Below, piece after piece: positions 26,799 through 34,713 of a stretch of 64,000 nt of DNA. The DNA is from Magnetospirillum sp. 64-120 (GTDB lineage: Bacteria > Pseudomonadota > Alphaproteobacteria > Rhodospirillales > Magnetospirillaceae): the NCBI GenBank assembly GCA_001898825.1, contig MKVK01000035.1, positions 1 to 64,000 of the forward strand. Reading direction: 5' to 3'. Every line of letters starts with the position of its first letter. Position 1 is the first letter of the stretch. Under the pieces are notes generated by a model, which did no database searches, was not told the origin of the DNA, and was given only the letters and a program-made list of their open reading frames with translations. The position numbers were made by a program, and so were the translations under genes.

Positions 26799-27695
26799 TT
26801 ACTGAAGACCGAGTTTCAATGCTTCGCCCAGCAGGCGGAATTCGGCCTTGCGCGGGCTGGACGGGCGCCAGGCCAGGCCGATACCGCGTGATCCGGCGTT
26901 CTGCACCGGGCGGGTGACCACTTCGGTACCGGCCAGGATGCCGCAGCGTGTGGCCATTTCCGGCAGCAGCGTTACCCCCAGCCCATTGGCCACCATCTGC
27001 ACCAAGGTGGCGAGCGAGGTCCCCAAGACGCCTTCGCCGCGGGCCGGGCCGGGCAGGTGGCAGGCGGACAGCGCGTGGTCGCGCAGGCAATGGCCTTCTT
27101 CCAGCAGCAGCAGGTCCTGGCCGATCAGATCGGCTGGGGTCAGGCTGTCGCGTTGGGCCAGCGGATGGGTGGCCGGGCAGGCCAGGACGAAGGAATCCTC
27201 GCCGATGGTCAGGGTCTCGATTTCCGGCGACGCCCAGGGCAGGGCGATCAGCGCCACATCCAGGTCGCCGGCGCTCAGGCGCTCCAGCAACCGGGCGGTC
27301 AAATCCTCGCGCAGGTAAAGGCGCAGATGAGGATATTGCCGGCGCAGCGCCGGCAGGGCCTGGGGCAGCAGATAGGGCGCGATGGTGGGAATGACCCCCA
27401 GGCGCAGCGGTCCCGACAGCGCGTCGGTGGAGGCGGCGGCCAGATCGGCGATATCCTCGGCGCCGCGCAGCACCGAACGCGCCCGTTCCACCACCTCTTC
27501 CCCCAACGGCGTCAGCATGACCTTGCGTTTGGTGCGTTCCACCAAGGTAACGCCCAGGATGGTTTCCAGTTCCTGCAATCCCGCCGAAAGCGTCGATTGG
27601 GTGGCCAGACAGGCCTCGGCGGCACGACCGAAATGCAGATGCTCGGCCAAGGCGGTCAGGTAACGCAACTGGCGCAGGGTGGGAAGCGGGCGCAT
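26799..27695 (-). CDS. oxyR: Hydrogen-peroxide-responsive LysR regulator OxyR
   Basis: A 298-aa LysR-type activator. The winged helix is LRQLRYLTALAEHLHFGRAA. The regulatory domain has EEGHCLRDHALSACHL, with two cysteines nine residues apart, as in the C199/C208 switch of OxyR that forms a disulfide with peroxide. The start MRPLPTLRQL follows GGAG; an ATG at 27710 is less likely. It is divergent from dps, a classic OxyR target, which supports the call. Confidence 0.9.
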   Translation of the reverse strand: MRPLPTLRQLRYLTALAEHLHFGRAAEACLATQSTLSAGLQELETILGVTLVERTKRKVMLTPLGEEVVERARSVLRGAEDIADLAAASTDALSGPLRLGVIPTIAPYLLPQALPALRRQYPHLRLYLREDLTARLLERLSAGDLDVALIALPWASPEIETLTIGEDSFVLACPATHPLAQRDSLTPADLIGQDLLLLEEGHCLRDHALSACHLPGPARGEGVLGTSLATLVQMVANGLGVTLLPEMATRCGILAGTEVVTRPVQNAGSRGIGLAWRPSSPRKAEFRLLGEALKLGLQ

Positions 27696-27786
27696 ATGAA
27701 TCGACTCCATCGATGGCAGAGATAAAAATAACTCGTTGGATCGATGAATGGAAGGGGGCTAGGGTCCCTTCATCGCCGCTGTGGCG

Positions 27787-27834
27787 GACCTCCCGCTTCC
27801 GTCCCCCCTTCCCTCCCGAAGGAAGCGGGAGGTC
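27787..27834. repeat. 14-bp inverted repeat in the oxyR-dps gap
   Basis: GACCTCCCGCTTCC at 27787-27800 and its exact inverse GGAAGCGGGAGGTC at 27821-27834, 20-nt pyrimidine-rich loop. It lies between the divergent oxyR and dps starts, just upstream of a likely dps -10 (TAGAAT at 27842). It could be an oxyR-side terminator hairpin, a regulator site or a small repeat element. Confidence 0.45.
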
Positions 27835-27858
27835 ATCGAAATAGAATTATTCCAATCA

Positions 27859-27871
27859 GGTCCCGTGGACC
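27859..27871. repeat. Palindrome GGTCCCGTGGACC, copy 1 (before dps)
   Basis: Thirteen-base near-perfect palindrome (GGTCC-CGT-GGACC) in the dps leader. The identical 13-mer recurs at 28470-28482, right after the dps terminator, so dps is bracketed. Confidence 0.45.
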
Positions 27872-27924
27872 GTTTAAACCGAAGGGTGTAGGGTTTTCAG
27901 ACACCCCGCTGAAAGGAGCCCGTC

Positions 27925-28419
27925 ATGGCCAAGAACAAAGCCGTCAACATCGAGACGATCGATATCGGTATCGAGGAAAAGACCCGGATCAAGATCGGCG
28001 AAGGCCTGTCGCGGCTGCTGGCGGATACCTACACGCTGTATCTGAAGACCCACAATTTCCATTGGAACGTCACCGGGCCGATGTTCAACACCCTGCACCT
28101 GATGTTCGAGGCGCAGTACAACGAACTGGCGCTCGCCGTCGACCTGATCGCCGAACGCATCCGCGCTTTGGGCCTGCCGGCGCCGGGCACCTATGCCGCC
28201 TTCGCCAAGCTGACGGTGCTGAAGGAAGAAGACGGCGTGCCGAACGCGGAAGACATGATCCGCATCCTGGTCAAGGACCAGGAAGCGGTGGCGCGCACCG
28301 CCCGGTCCATCTTCCCGCTGGTGGACGACGCCAACGACCAGCCCAGCGCCGATCTGTTGACCCAGCGCATGCAGGTCCACGAAAAGACCGCCTGGATGCT
28401 GCGCGCCTTGTTGGGCTGA
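27925..28419 (+). CDS. dps: Dps ferritin-like DNA-protection protein
   Basis: A 164-aa subunit of the dodecameric Dps shell, which oxidises Fe(II) with peroxide and protects DNA. Ferroxidase-site residues are present: [15 protein letters not shown] (His), [19 protein letters not shown] (Asp/Glu). Length is normal. AAAGGAG precedes the ATG. It is divergent from oxyR and probably induced by it. A strong terminator follows. Confidence 0.94.
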   Translation: MAKNKAVNIETIDIGIEEKTRIKIGEGLSRLLADTYTLYLKTHNFHWNVTGPMFNTLHLMFEAQYNELALAVDLIAERIRALGLPAPGTYAAFAKLTVLKEEDGVPNAEDMIRILVKDQEAVARTARSIFPLVDDANDQPSADLLTQRMQVHEKTAWMLRALLG

Positions 28420-28430
28420 TCCAGCCGACA

Positions 28431-28466
28431 AAAAAGGCGGAGCCGAGAGGCTCCGCCTTTTCTTTT
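28431..28466 (+). terminator. Bidirectional rho-independent terminator, dps/asd
   Basis: AAAGGCGGAGCC (28433-28444), GAGA loop, GGCTCCGCCTTT (28449-28460), then TCTTTTT, with As on the other side. A 12-bp perfect stem that serves dps and, in the other direction, the end of asd. Confidence 0.9.
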
Positions 28467-28469
28467 TAA

Positions 28470-28482
28470 GGTCCCGTGGACC
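28470..28482. repeat. Palindrome GGTCCCGTGGACC, copy 2 (after dps)
   Basis: Identical to 27859-27871. It directly abuts the asd stop codon. Confidence 0.45.
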
Positions 28483-29502
28483 TTATTTCTTCAGGTAATC
28501 CTTGGCCAGCACCTCGGCGATCTGAACGGCGTTCAGCGCCGCGCCCTTGCGCAGGTTGTCGGACACGCACCAGAAGGACAGGCCGTTGGCGATGGTCGGG
28601 TCCTTGCGGATGCGGCTGACGAAGACGGCGTCTTCGCCGACGCATTCGATGGGGGTGACGTAACCGCCGGGTTCGCGACGGTCAACCACCACCACGCCGG
28701 GCGCGTTGTCCAGGGCTTCCAGGGCGGCCTTTTCGCTGACCGGGTTCTCGAATTCCACGTTGACGCATTCGGAATGGCCGACGAACACCGGCACGCGCAC
28801 GCAGGTGGCGTGGACGTTGATGGATTCGTCCAAGATCTTCTTGGTTTCCACCACCATCTTCCATTCTTCCTTGGTCGAGCCGTCTTCCATGAAGACGTCG
28901 ATCTGCGGGATCAGGTTGAAGGCGATGGGCTTGGGGAACTTCACCGGCTCGCGCTGGTCGTTGACGAACACCCCTCGGGTCTGTTCGAACAATTCGTCCA
29001 TGGCTTCCTTGCCGCCGCCCGACACCGACTGATAGGTGCTGACCACCACGCGCTTGATCTTGCCCAAGGCGTGCAGCGGCTTCAGGGCGACGACCATCTG
29101 GATGGTCGAGCAGTTGGGATTGGCGATGATGCCCTTCTTGGTATAGCCGGCGATGGCTTCGGGGTTCACTTCGGGGACCACCAGCGGCACGTCGGGATCC
29201 ATGCGGAAGTGCGAGGTGTTGTCCACCACCACGCAGCCGGCGGCGGCGGCGCGCGGGCTGTGCTCGGCCGAAACCTTGGCGCCCGGCGACGACAGGGCGA
29301 TGTCCCAGCCCTTGAAGTCGAAGGTGGCCAGGTCCTTGCACTTCAGCACCTTGTCGTCACCGAAGGCGACTTCCTTGCCCACCGAACGCGACGACGCCAG
29401 GGCGACGACGTCGTCCACCGGGAAGTTGCGGTCGACCAGGGTCTGCATCATCTCGCGGCCCACATTGCCGGTGGCTCCGATCACTGCAACCTTGTAACCC
29501 AT
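28483..29502 (-). CDS. asd: Aspartate-semialdehyde dehydrogenase
   Basis: A 339-aa NADPH enzyme that reduces aspartyl phosphate to aspartate semialdehyde, the branch precursor of lysine/diaminopimelate, threonine and methionine. Evidence: KVAVIGATGNVGREMMQTL, the active-site cysteine in IIANPNCSTIQMVVALKPLH, SVSGGGKEAMDEL, and RVPVFVGHSE. The start MGYKVAVIG has GGAG 9 nt upstream. Its long leader holds a Thr/Lys-rich leader peptide and a terminator (29564-29730), so expression is probably controlled by attenuation. Confidence 0.95.
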   Translation of the reverse strand: MGYKVAVIGATGNVGREMMQTLVDRNFPVDDVVALASSRSVGKEVAFGDDKVLKCKDLATFDFKGWDIALSSPGAKVSAEHSPRAAAAGCVVVDNTSHFRMDPDVPLVVPEVNPEAIAGYTKKGIIANPNCSTIQMVVALKPLHALGKIKRVVVSTYQSVSGGGKEAMDELFEQTRGVFVNDQREPVKFPKPIAFNLIPQIDVFMEDGSTKEEWKMVVETKKILDESINVHATCVRVPVFVGHSECVNVEFENPVSEKAALEALDNAPGVVVVDRREPGGYVTPIECVGEDAVFVSRIRKDPTIANGLSFWCVSDNLRKGAALNAVQIAEVLAKDYLKK

Positions 29503-29563
29503 GTGTAATCTCCGTTCCTTCAATCGAAGCCCGAAAGCCGTGCCCGGGGTGCTTTCGCATGCG

Positions 29564-29596
29564 AAAAAGCCCGCGGGGTCGTCCGCGGGCCTTTTT
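29564..29596 (-). terminator. Attenuator terminator in the asd leader
   Basis: On the minus strand: A5-G-GCCCGCGG, short loop, CCGCGGGC-T5. It stands between the leader ORF and asd, where it would stop transcription before asd. Its 5' arm (GGCCCGC) can instead pair with GCGGGCC located directly after the leader stop (within 29611-29622), giving an alternative antiterminator. Confidence 0.75.
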
Positions 29597-29622
29597 CGTG
29601 TGAATACGACGAACCGGCCCGC

Positions 29623-29730
29623 TTACGCGGTGGTCTTAGTACCGGTTTTAGTGGTGGCGACAAAGAACGCCGCCCGGGCCGTCGGGCCAGGGACGCGGGG
29701 CAGGGCAGCAAGGCTGTGCCGGTTCCGCAT
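29623..29730 (-). CDS. Thr/Lys-rich leader peptide of the asd attenuator
   Basis: A 35-codon ORF on the minus strand, starting ATG with GGAG 6 nt before it and ending TAA. Its last ten codons read TTKTGTKTTA: six Thr and two Lys among ten, just before the stop. Thr and Lys are end products of the Asd pathway. The aaa-acc-gg part of the Lys-Thr-Gly codons can pair with CCGGTT downstream, and that same downstream segment overlaps the antiterminator arm. This is the layout of ribosome-mediated attenuation, as known for thr, his, leu and trp operons. The peptide itself needs no function. Confidence 0.75.
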   Translation of the reverse strand: MRNRHSLAALPRVPGPTARAAFFVATTKTGTKTTA

Positions 29731-29753
29731 GGGGTTCTCCATCAAACCGGGCA

Positions 29754-29783
29754 CATTTAGCGCAAAGGATGGGGGGAATGCAA
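29754..29783 (-). promoter_or_regulatory. Sigma70-like promoter of the asd leader transcript
   Basis: On the minus strand TTGCAT (29783-29778), 18-bp spacer, TAAATG (29759-29754), 24 bp before the leader-peptide ATG and just after the end of the upstream gene. Confidence 0.5.
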
Positions 29784-29788
29784 GGGAA

Positions 29789-30160
29789 TCAGAAGGTTTC
29801 CGAATTGGTCACCTCGACCGCCTGCCACACCATGCCCAAGACCCGGTCGATTTCTTCCAAGGTGGCGTCGTCGGGCAGGAAGGGGATGGGCATGTCGATG
29901 CCTTCTTCTTCCAGCAGGTCGCGGGCGCGCCCCACATAGAAGTCGCGGTATTCGGCGGTGGTGCGGAAGCGGGCGTTGAAGGCGCGGTCGGCCTCTTGAC
30001 GCAATTCCATCAATTGCGTCTGCTCGGCTTCGGTCAGCAGCCCCTCGTGGCTCAGCAATTCCGCTTGGCGGGCCTTGGCCGCTTCCAGGCGTTCCTGCCA
30101 GTGGGGGTCGTAATGGGGCATCAGCCGGACGGTGGCGCCCATGGCTTTCTCCTCGCTCAT
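29789..30160 (-). CDS. Conserved hypothetical protein
   Basis: A 123-aa acidic soluble protein, mostly helical (HWQERLEAAKARQAELLSHE, EAEQTQLMELRQEADRAFNA, FYVGRARDLLEEEGIDMP). Coiled-coil or helical-bundle character, no catalytic motif, no signal peptide. Family not recognised. It lies between two other minus-strand genes and ends just before the asd promoter. Confidence 0.6.
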   Translation of the reverse strand: MSEEKAMGATVRLMPHYDPHWQERLEAAKARQAELLSHEGLLTEAEQTQLMELRQEADRAFNARFRTTAEYRDFYVGRARDLLEEEGIDMPIPFLPDDATLEEIDRVLGMVWQAVEVTNSETF

Positions 30161-30219
30161 CCTTCTTTGGAAGGATAGGCCGAGCGCCGGGCGATGTCAC
30201 CCCCTTGTGGATGGCCGGT

Positions 30220-30717
30220 TCAGTCCCCGTCTTCGTCTTCGTCCAGGCCGCCGCGGTCGATGACGGCGACCAGGCGGCCGGCCCCCAACTTGTCGCTGCC
30301 ATCCAGCTCCATGGCCTTGGCCAGTGCGGCGCGGCCTTCTTCCATGCGGCCCAGGCGGACCAGGCAATAGCCATAGGCGATCAGCGCCTGCAGGAACAGG
30401 CGCGGCCACGGCTCGATCTCGTCGAAGCCGGCGTGGTGGCCGGATACCAGGCGCCAGTCATGGGGCAGTTGCAGCCTTTTCGCAGCCATTTCCAGGACTG
30501 AAAAGGCATGGGGCAGGGCTTCTTGCAGGCGGTGGCGGTAGAAATAGAACTTGTAGGCGCCGATGCGGGTGGCCAAAGCCTCGGGGGCCAGCATCAGGGC
30601 GTGCTGCACGTGGGCTTCGGCCACGTGTTCATCGTGCCAGTCGATGCCAGCGGCGATCAGCGCCTTGCGGGCGGGGTGGGGAAGGTCCAGCGGCAAGCCT
30701 GCGACATTCTCGAACAT
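30220..30717 (-). CDS. TPR-like hypothetical protein
   Basis: A 165-aa protein made of helical pairs with tetratricopeptide character: HVAEAHVQHALMLAPEALAT and YGYCLVRLGRMEEGRAALAKAMELD. The C-terminus is acidic (GGLDEDEDGD). It is probably a cytoplasmic protein-protein interaction factor; the partner is unknown. Its direction is away from rpsT. Confidence 0.6.
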   Translation of the reverse strand: MFENVAGLPLDLPHPARKALIAAGIDWHDEHVAEAHVQHALMLAPEALATRIGAYKFYFYRHRLQEALPHAFSVLEMAAKRLQLPHDWRLVSGHHAGFDEIEPWPRLFLQALIAYGYCLVRLGRMEEGRAALAKAMELDGSDKLGAGRLVAVIDRGGLDEDEDGD

Positions 30718-30792
30718 GGGCTCGAGGTCTCCGGTAATGGCATGGCGGACGCAGATGTTTTAACGTGTTTTGGGGGCGGCGTCGATTCTTGC

Positions 30793-30822
30793 TTGACGGG
30801 CGTGATGACTCATCCCTATAAA
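30793..30822 (+). promoter_or_regulatory. Sigma70-like promoter for rpsT
   Basis: TTGACG (30793-30798), 18-bp spacer, TATAAA (30817-30822), 49 bp before the rpsT start codon. Confidence 0.7.
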
Positions 30823-30871
30823 CGCGCCTTCGAATTTTGTACTTGAACTCTTGATCTGACAGGTTTGATCC

Positions 30872-31144
30872 ATGGCCCATCATCAGTCGGCTAAGAAGCG
30901 CATTCGCCAGACCGAGCGTCGCACCGAAGTCAATCGCGCTCGCGTCAGCCGTATCCGCAACTTCGTCAAGAAGGTCGAGCTCGCCATCAATGGCGGCAAC
31001 GCCGAAGAAGCCAAGGCCGCCTTCGCTGCTGCCCAGCCCGAACTGATCAAGGGCGTCCAGGCCGGCGTGCTGCACAAGAACACCGCCTCGCGCAAGGTCA
31101 GCCGTCTGGCTGCCCGCGTCAAGGACATGAAGCCGCTGGTCTAA
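30872..31144 (+). CDS. rpsT: 30S ribosomal protein S20
   Basis: A 90-aa basic helical-bundle protein that binds 16S rRNA during 30S assembly. [19 protein letters not shown] and [19 protein letters not shown] are diagnostic. It has a clear promoter and a strong terminator, so it is monocistronic. It stands next to dnaA, as in several alphaproteobacteria. Confidence 0.97.
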   Translation: MAHHQSAKKRIRQTERRTEVNRARVSRIRNFVKKVELAINGGNAEEAKAAFAAAQPELIKGVQAGVLHKNTASRKVSRLAARVKDMKPLV

Positions 31145-31168
31145 GACCTGGCTGATCCAAGCGGATTC

Positions 31169-31202
31169 AAAAGGCCGCGCCCGGCTTCGGGCGCGGCCTT
31201 TT
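31169..31202 (+). terminator. rho-independent terminator of rpsT
   Basis: A 15-bp perfect stem, AAAAGGCCGCGCCCG / CGGGCGCGGCCTTTT with a GCTT loop, 24 bp after the stop codon. Confidence 0.92.
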
Positions 31203-31704
31203 GTCGTGCCGAAAGCCAAGGTTGGGTGGATTCCTGTCCGGAATCAAAAGCAAGGGAAAAATTTTCGCTGTTCTTGTTCCGGTCCCGTTGTTTTGAATCG
31301 GGGGCGTCGTTAGAGTCCGTGCTCGCTTGGGTCGAGGCTAGAAAAACCCAAGACTCTATTTAAAATTTGAAGTATTTGCGTCGGCGTTGTCGGGAGCTTT
31401 ATTTAATTCCTGATTTCAGTATTGGTGCGAAGTTGATCTTGTCGGCAAATTTGTTGATATTTTGTTGTGTTTTTGTGTTCAGCCTTTTCATGAGCGTCTG
31501 CTGCGTTGTGGGATTCCGGCTTTGGGGGTTGGATATCCCGGATCGGCGCAGCAAGCCGAGTCCGGCAGGAAAGCGGGGCTTGGCTTTATTCGGGGAGGGG
31601 AGCAAGGTGTCTTCATCATGTCCGTGTCCGCAACATGGGATGATGTCCGCGCCAAGTTTTCGTCGGGCGGTCATTGTCGGGATTCCAGTGTTCGGGGACA
31701 TGCG
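31203..31704. other. rpsT-dnaA intergenic region, partly AT-rich
   Basis: About 500 bp with an AT-rich core (about 31,350-31,470). It probably contains the dnaA promoter and leader. I looked for TTATNCACA DnaA boxes on both strands and found no clear match, so I do not call an origin here. An in-frame ATG at 31618 could extend DnaA. Confidence 0.5.
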
Positions 31705-33099
31705 ATGATTAGTGCCGAATGGGATAAGGTCAAAGGACGCCTGCGCGACGAGGTGGGCGACGCCGCCTATCGGTCGTGGCTGCGCCCGATCACCCTGCAT
31801 CAGGTCGCCGATGGCGAAGTGCGCCTGGGCCTGCCCACCCGCTTCATGCGCGACTGGGTCGCCACCCATTACGGCGAACGTATCCGTGCCCTGTGGGGGG
31901 CCGAGAACCCGGCGGTCCGCGTGGTCGACATCATCGTCGCCAACGGCCGCGTCGCCGAGGTGCCTGCCGCCCCCGCCGCTGCCGCGCCCGTCGCCGCCGC
32001 CGTACCGCAGGCCGCCGCCGCCCGTCCGCGGGTGGTGTCCGCCGCCGCTCCGTGCGCGCCCTCGGACCAGGACGAACTGGGCGCCCAGCTGGACCCGCGC
32101 TTCACCTTCAAGAATTTCGTGGTCGGCAAGCCCAACGAATTCGCCTATGCCGCCGCCCAGCGCGTGGCCGAAGCGACGGCTGTGTCGTTCAATCCGCTGT
32201 TCCTGTATGGCGGCGTCGGCCTGGGCAAGACCCATCTGATGCACGCCATCGCCCATCACATCCGCGAGCACAATCCCGCCCGTCGGGTGCTGTACCTGTC
32301 GGCGGAAAAGTTCATGTACCGCTTCATCCGGGCTTTGCGCAGCCAGGACACCATGAGCTTCAAGGAACAGTTCCGGTCGGTGGACGTGCTGATGGTGGAC
32401 GACGTGCAGTTCATCGCCGGCAAGGACGCCACCCAGGAAGAGTTTTTCCACACCTTCAACGCCTTGGTGGACCAGGGGCGCCAGATCGTCATCTCGGCCG
32501 ACAAAAGTCCCAGCGATCTGGAAGGCATGGAGGACCGGCTGCGCTCGCGGTTGAATTCCGGCCTGGTGGCCGACCTGCACGCCACCACCTATGAATTGCG
32601 TCTGGGCATCCTGCATTCCAAGGCCGAACAGCTGGGCGCCGTGGTGCCCCAGAAGGTGATGGAGTTCCTGGCCCACAAGATCGCCAGCAACGTGCGCGAA
32701 CTGGAAGGGGCGCTGAACCGCGTCATCGCCCATTCGCAGCTGGTGGGCCGCGCCATCACCCTGGAAAGCACCCAGGACGTGCTGCACGACCTGTTGAAGG
32801 CGTCGGATCGCCGGATCACCATCGAAGAGATCCAAAAGCGCGTCGCCGAGCATTTCAACATCAAGCTGGCGGAAATGTCGTCGGCCCGGCGTTCGCGTCA
32901 GGTGGCGCGTCCCCGTCAGGTGGCCATGTATCTGGCCAAGCAGCTGACCAGCCGGTCTTTGCCGGAAATCGGCAGCAAGTTCGGCGGCCGCGACCACACC
33001 ACCGTCATGCATGCGGTGAAGAAGGTGGAAGAGCTGCGCTCGTCCGACCAGGGATTCTCGGAAGACGTGGAATTGCTGCGTCGCATGCTGCAGGGCTGA
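31705..33099 (+). CDS. dnaA: Chromosomal replication initiator DnaA
   Basis: A 464-aa AAA+ initiator that binds DnaA boxes and opens the origin. Domain I begins WDKVKGRLRDEVGDAAYRSW; an Ala/Pro linker follows (about 80-120); the AAA+ core has NPLFLYGGVGLGKTHLMHAI (Walker A), VLMVDDVQFIAGK (Walker B); domain IV has RSRQVARPRQVAMYLAKQLT and GRDHTTVMHAVKKV. The start at 31705 has GGGGA upstream. The ATG at 31618 would add 29 residues that also contain a W..V..K pattern, so the start is not certain. Confidence 0.96.
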   Translation: MISAEWDKVKGRLRDEVGDAAYRSWLRPITLHQVADGEVRLGLPTRFMRDWVATHYGERIRALWGAENPAVRVVDIIVANGRVAEVPAAPAAAAPVAAAVPQAAAARPRVVSAAAPCAPSDQDELGAQLDPRFTFKNFVVGKPNEFAYAAAQRVAEATAVSFNPLFLYGGVGLGKTHLMHAIAHHIREHNPARRVLYLSAEKFMYRFIRALRSQDTMSFKEQFRSVDVLMVDDVQFIAGKDATQEEFFHTFNALVDQGRQIVISADKSPSDLEGMEDRLRSRLNSGLVADLHATTYELRLGILHSKAEQLGAVVPQKVMEFLAHKIASNVRELEGALNRVIAHSQLVGRAITLESTQDVLHDLLKASDRRITIEEIQKRVAEHFNIKLAEMSSARRSRQVARPRQVAMYLAKQLTSRSLPEIGSKFGGRDHTTVMHAVKKVEELRSSDQGFSEDVELLRRMLQG

Positions 33100-33102
33100 C
33101 CG

Positions 33103-34656
33103 GTGGCGGGCGGCGCTTCGTCCAGCGCGATCCGCGCCCACGAGCACCTGCGCCAAGCCGTCCAAGCCCGCGACAGCGGTCGTCTGGGCGACGCTGAAAA
33201 CCATTGCCGGCGTTGCCTGGAACTGGCTCCCGACGACCGCAACGCCTTGCGGCTGCTGTCGGTGGTGTTGTTGGGCACCAACCGTCCGGCCGACGCTGTG
33301 GCGCCGCTGGATCGTCTGGCTGCTTTGCTGCCGACGGCTGAAAACCTGCGGTTTCTCGGCTCGGCCCTGCTGAGTGCGGGGCAGCCCGGGCGGGCGGCCG
33401 AGGTGCTGGATCGGGCGGCGGTCCTGGCCCCCGATGATCCGGCATTGATGGAAGCCCGGGCCGGCGCCCTGCTGGAAGTCAGTCGCTACGCCGAGGCGGC
33501 GGCCTTGGCGCACCGCCTGCCCAACAGCGTCAATGCCCGTTTCATCGAAGGCAGCGCCCTGCTGCTGATGGGGGATTACGCCGCCGCCGTCACCGTGCTG
33601 CAAAGCCTGCTGGCGATCCGGCCCAATCATTCCTTCGCCTTGAATTCCCTGGCCCAGGCTCTTTACACCCTGGGCCGGATGGACGAAGCCGAGCAGGCTT
33701 GGCAGGGCAGCCTGCGGGCCGATCCCAACAACATGAAGGCGCGGGCCGGATTGGGGTTGATGTATCTGGCCCGGGGGCGTTTCGCCGAAGGTTGGGACCT
33801 GACCCGTTGGCGTAACAGCGCCACCCAGCGTCCCGACATTCCCGTGCGCCGTCTGCCCGACCGGTTGGATGGCCATCACGTGCTGGTGGTGCGCGAACAG
33901 GGGCTGGGCGACGAATTGTTCCTGATGCGCTTCGTCGAACGTCTGGCGGCGCGCGGCTGTCAGGTCACCTATGCCACCAATCCCAAATTGGCGTCCTTGT
34001 TGGAACGGTTGCCGTTCCTGGCGCAGGTGCAGGCGGGGGTGATCGAGGTTTCCGCCGATCTGGTGATATGGCCGGGAGACCTGCCCTGGCTGCTGGACGA
34101 GCCCGGCCCGCTGCCGTCCATCCACTTGCAGCCCCAGGCCCATCGCGTCGCCGAGATGCGCCGGATTCTGGCCGATTTTGGGCCGCCGCCTTATGTGGGG
34201 CTGACCTGGCGGGCGGGGATCGCCGGCTTCAACCTGTTGTCGAAATCGGTGCCGCTGGATGATTTTGCCCGGGCCTTGTCCGGGGTGGATTTCCGCCCGG
34301 TGGTGCTGCAGCGTGGACCACAGGATGGCGAAGTGGCGGCGTTGCGCGACACCTTGGGGCGCCCGGTGCTGGACGTGTCGGCGTTGAACGAAGACCTGGA
34401 GGGCATGCTGGCGTTGTTGTCGGTGCTGGACGACCAGGTGGCGGTCAGCAACACCAACATCCATCTGACCGCCGCCTTGGGCAAAACTGCCCGCCTGTTG
34501 CTGCCCGACCCGCCGGAATTCCGCTGGATGGCGGCGGGCGATACCTCGCCCTGGTTCCCCGGCTTCCCACTTTACCGCCACCATCCCCACCACGGCTGGA
34601 AGCCCGCCTTGGAATGCCTGGGGGACAGCCTGAAACAAGACCTGAAAGCGCTTTGA
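33103..34656 (+). CDS. TPR protein with a glycosyltransferase-like C-terminal domain
   Basis: A 517-aa protein from GTG 3 nt after dnaA. Residues about 10-230 are tandem TPRs (HLRQAVQARDSGRLGDAENH, ALNSLAQALYTLGRMDEAEQAW, GLGLMYLARGRFAEGWDL). The rest resembles the GT-B/heptosyltransferase-like fold often fused to TPRs: VREQGLGDELFLMRFV, YVGLTWRAGIAGF and a final VAVSNTNIHLTAALGKTARLLL. Activity is uncertain. It sits between dnaA and dnaN, which are usually adjacent, so it is an insertion in the replication operon of this lineage. Confidence 0.75.
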   Translation: MAGGASSSAIRAHEHLRQAVQARDSGRLGDAENHCRRCLELAPDDRNALRLLSVVLLGTNRPADAVAPLDRLAALLPTAENLRFLGSALLSAGQPGRAAEVLDRAAVLAPDDPALMEARAGALLEVSRYAEAAALAHRLPNSVNARFIEGSALLLMGDYAAAVTVLQSLLAIRPNHSFALNSLAQALYTLGRMDEAEQAWQGSLRADPNNMKARAGLGLMYLARGRFAEGWDLTRWRNSATQRPDIPVRRLPDRLDGHHVLVVREQGLGDELFLMRFVERLAARGCQVTYATNPKLASLLERLPFLAQVQAGVIEVSADLVIWPGDLPWLLDEPGPLPSIHLQPQAHRVAEMRRILADFGPPPYVGLTWRAGIAGFNLLSKSVPLDDFARALSGVDFRPVVLQRGPQDGEVAALRDTLGRPVLDVSALNEDLEGMLALLSVLDDQVAVSNTNIHLTAALGKTARLLLPDPPEFRWMAAGDTSPWFPGFPLYRHHPHHGWKPALECLGDSLKQDLKAL

Positions 34657-34713
34657 CCCCTTTGGCGGTTGCGATATACTGCCGGGCCATTTACGAGGGG
34701 TCCGTCCAAAGCC

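Noticed and set aside
31203-31704. Replication origin upstream of dnaA
   Set aside because: AT-rich, but no clear TTATNCACA boxes on either strand; in alphaproteobacteria the origin often lies elsewhere.
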